From Pelagovum sp. HNIBRBA483 (GTDB lineage: Bacteria > Pseudomonadota > Alphaproteobacteria > Rhodobacterales > Rhodobacteraceae): a DNA stretch of 64,000 nucleotides. The stretch spans positions 248,001-312,000 of the forward strand of contig NZ_CP162412.1 in NCBI RefSeq assembly GCF_040931995.1, written 5' to 3'. The notes beneath the pieces were generated by a model. That model was not told the origin of the DNA and ran no database searches. It was given only the letters and a program-made list of their open reading frames with translations. Every line of letters starts with the position of its first letter. Within the stretch, counting starts at the first letter, position 1. A program made the translations under genes and the position numbers. Below, piece after piece: positions 62,865 through 64,000 of this stretch.

Positions 62865-64000
62865 ATGAGCGCTGCCACGCTTCTTCGGGATGTTTTCGGA
62901 TTCGAAGACTTCCGCCCCGGACAAAAAGAGATTGTCGAGGCAGTCGCTGAGGGTGAGCAGACACTGGCGATCATGCCAACAGGAGGAGGCAAGTCTCTCT
63001 GCTTTCAATTACCGGCGCTGATGCGCGATGGCCTCACGGTCGTTATCTCACCGTTGATTGCCTTGATGCGGGATCAGGTGCGCGGCCTTTCTGAGGCAGG
63101 TGTCAAAGCGGCGGCGTTAACGTCGGCTAACACACCCGAGGAAATGGACGCGATATGGAATGCGCTTGCGTCAGGTGAATTGAAGATCCTCTACATGGCG
63201 CCAGAGCGCCTCGCGTCCGGAGCCATAGCACCTGCGCTGAGGAGGGCAGGCATTTCTCTCATCGCCGTGGATGAAGCGCACTGCGTCAGCCAATGGGGTC
63301 ACGATTTCCGGCCGGATTATCTGCGCATCGGTGAGTTACGCCGCCAACTCGATGTACCACTCGCGGCCTTCACCGCGACCGCCGACGCAGAGACCCGCGA
63401 CGACATCGTCCAAAAGCTCTTCGCCGGTGCGTCGCCTCGTGTCTTTTTGGGTGGCTTTGACAGGCCCAACATCCATTTGGCCTTTGCTGTAAAGGACAAA
63501 CCGCGAAACCAAATCCTTTCTTTTGTTGAAAAGCGCGCTGGGCAAAGCGGCATCATTTACTGCGGCACGCGAGCGAAAACCGAAACTCTTGCCGCCGCGC
63601 TGGCGCAGGCCGGAAAGCGGTCCTGTTTCTATCATGGCGGGATGGAGCCAGAGGATCGAAAGATCGTCGAGGCACGTTTCCAGCAAGAGGACGGATTGAT
63701 CGTCGTCGCCACGGTTGCGTTTGGGATGGGTATCGATAAGCCAGATATCCGGTGGGTTGCTCACGCGGATCTGCCGAAGTCAATTGAGGCATACTATCAG
63801 GAAATCGGCCGCGCAGGCCGCGACGGGGCACCTGCAGAGACGCTAACGTTGTTCGGTGCAGATGACATTCGCTTTCGCCGCCAACAGATTGATGAAAGCC
63901 TCGCACCAGCCGACAGGCGTGATGCAGATCACGGACGCCTGAATGCCTTGCTCGGGTTGGCCGAAGCGCAGAAATGCCGCCGTCAATCGCTTCTCGCATA
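62865..64000 (+). CDS. recQ: RecQ DNA helicase, N-terminal part (cut by window end)
   Basis: 378 codons are visible and the frame is open at the window end. ATG at 62865 with MSAATLLRDVFGFEDFRPGQ, the RecQ motif 0. Helicase motifs: I MPTGGGKSLCFQLPAL, Ia VISPLIALMRDQV, II VDEAHCVSQWGHDFRPDY, III AFTATAD, IV GIIYCGTRAKTE, V VATVAFGMGIDKPDIRWVAHAD (in part), VI YYQEIGRAGRDGAP. A 3'-5' helicase acting in RecF-pathway recombination and fork repair. The zinc-binding and HRDC domains should lie beyond 64000. Confidence 0.96.
   Translation, partial: MSAATLLRDVFGFEDFRPGQKEIVEAVAEGEQTLAIMPTGGGKSLCFQLPALMRDGLTVVISPLIALMRDQVRGLSEAGVKAAALTSANTPEEMDAIWNALASGELKILYMAPERLASGAIAPALRRAGISLIAVDEAHCVSQWGHDFRPDYLRIGELRRQLDVPLAAFTATADAETRDDIVQKLFAGASPRVFLGGFDRPNIHLAFAVKDKPRNQILSFVEKRAGQSGIIYCGTRAKTETLAAALAQAGKRSCFYHGGMEPEDRKIVEARFQQEDGLIVVATVAFGMGIDKPDIRWVAHADLPKSIEAYYQEIGRAGRDGAPAETLTLFGADDIRFRRQQIDESLAPADRRDADHGRLNALLGLAEAQKCRRQSLLA

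Overview
The window looks like chromosomal DNA of an alphaproteobacterium of the Rhodobacteraceae (Roseobacter-like). The basis is high GC, the flagellar gene order flgB-flgC-fliE-fliQ-flgF-flgG-flgA-flgH-fliL divergent from fliI, the FlaF/FlbT pair with a DUF1217 protein, a Hint-domain protein with RTX repeats, and a choline-sulfate (betC) operon. Genes are dense, often overlap by 1-11 bp, and no phage, insertion sequence, integrase or CRISPR array was seen.

Layout. (1) 1-18.3 kb is one flagellar cluster: the end of motA, a large periplasmic protein, a lytic transglycosylase, the export gate (flhA, fliR, flhB), a FliJ-like coiled coil, then on the minus strand fliL, the rod, P-ring-assembly (flgA) and L-ring genes, fliQ and fliE. 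fliI is divergent. A minus-strand block follows with DUF1217, flbT, flaF, flagellin, a FlgN-like chaperone and a minimal FlgJ, and it ends with divergent fliK-flgD. (2) 18.3-31.1 kb is a core chromosomal block: ubiB, ubiE, mutM, enoyl-CoA hydratase, rpsT, dnaA, dnaN, recF, a GNAT enzyme, a LysE exporter, a scar holding two truncated genes, and gyrB. (3) 31.2-35.9 kb holds a NIT-domain chemoreceptor, an IclR-like regulator and the RTX/Hint protein. (4) 35.9-42.6 kb is a peptide/opine-type ABC transporter with a divergent Tat-exported binding protein, a LacI regulator and tRNA-Arg(CCU). (5) 42.7-50.8 kb is a class V aminotransferase, a choline ABC transporter (choX-choW-choV) and the divergent betI-betC-betA operon for osmoprotectant (glycine betaine) synthesis; betB is not here. 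(6) 50.8-55.6 kb holds a DUF1330 gene divergent from an HxlR regulator, a TetR regulator divergent from a small membrane protein, an orphan membrane histidine kinase, and trhO. (7) 55.7-64 kb holds an NAD-salvage operon (pncA, a hybrid histidine kinase, pncB), arfB, a small transcription unit described below, a UMF1-type MFS transporter, a YggT protein and the start of recQ.

The most unusual element is a compact minus-strand unit at about 60.71-60.94 kb. It has a ribosome-binding site perfectly complementary to 17 nt of the conserved 16S rRNA 3' end, an 18-codon reading frame, internal segments that could pair alternatively with that site, and a strong intrinsic terminator. Directly beyond it, in front of arfB, lies an array of 11-bp-phased TTGTGCAT repeats. 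Other points of interest are a sensor kinase embedded and coupled in an NAD-salvage operon, a collapsed divergent LysR/cupin gene pair between lysE and gyrB, twin 21-bp-spaced inverted repeats in front of the HxlR gene, and duplicated histidine-rich modules inside the RTX/Hint protein. All calls come from reading the sequence by eye; no database search was possible.
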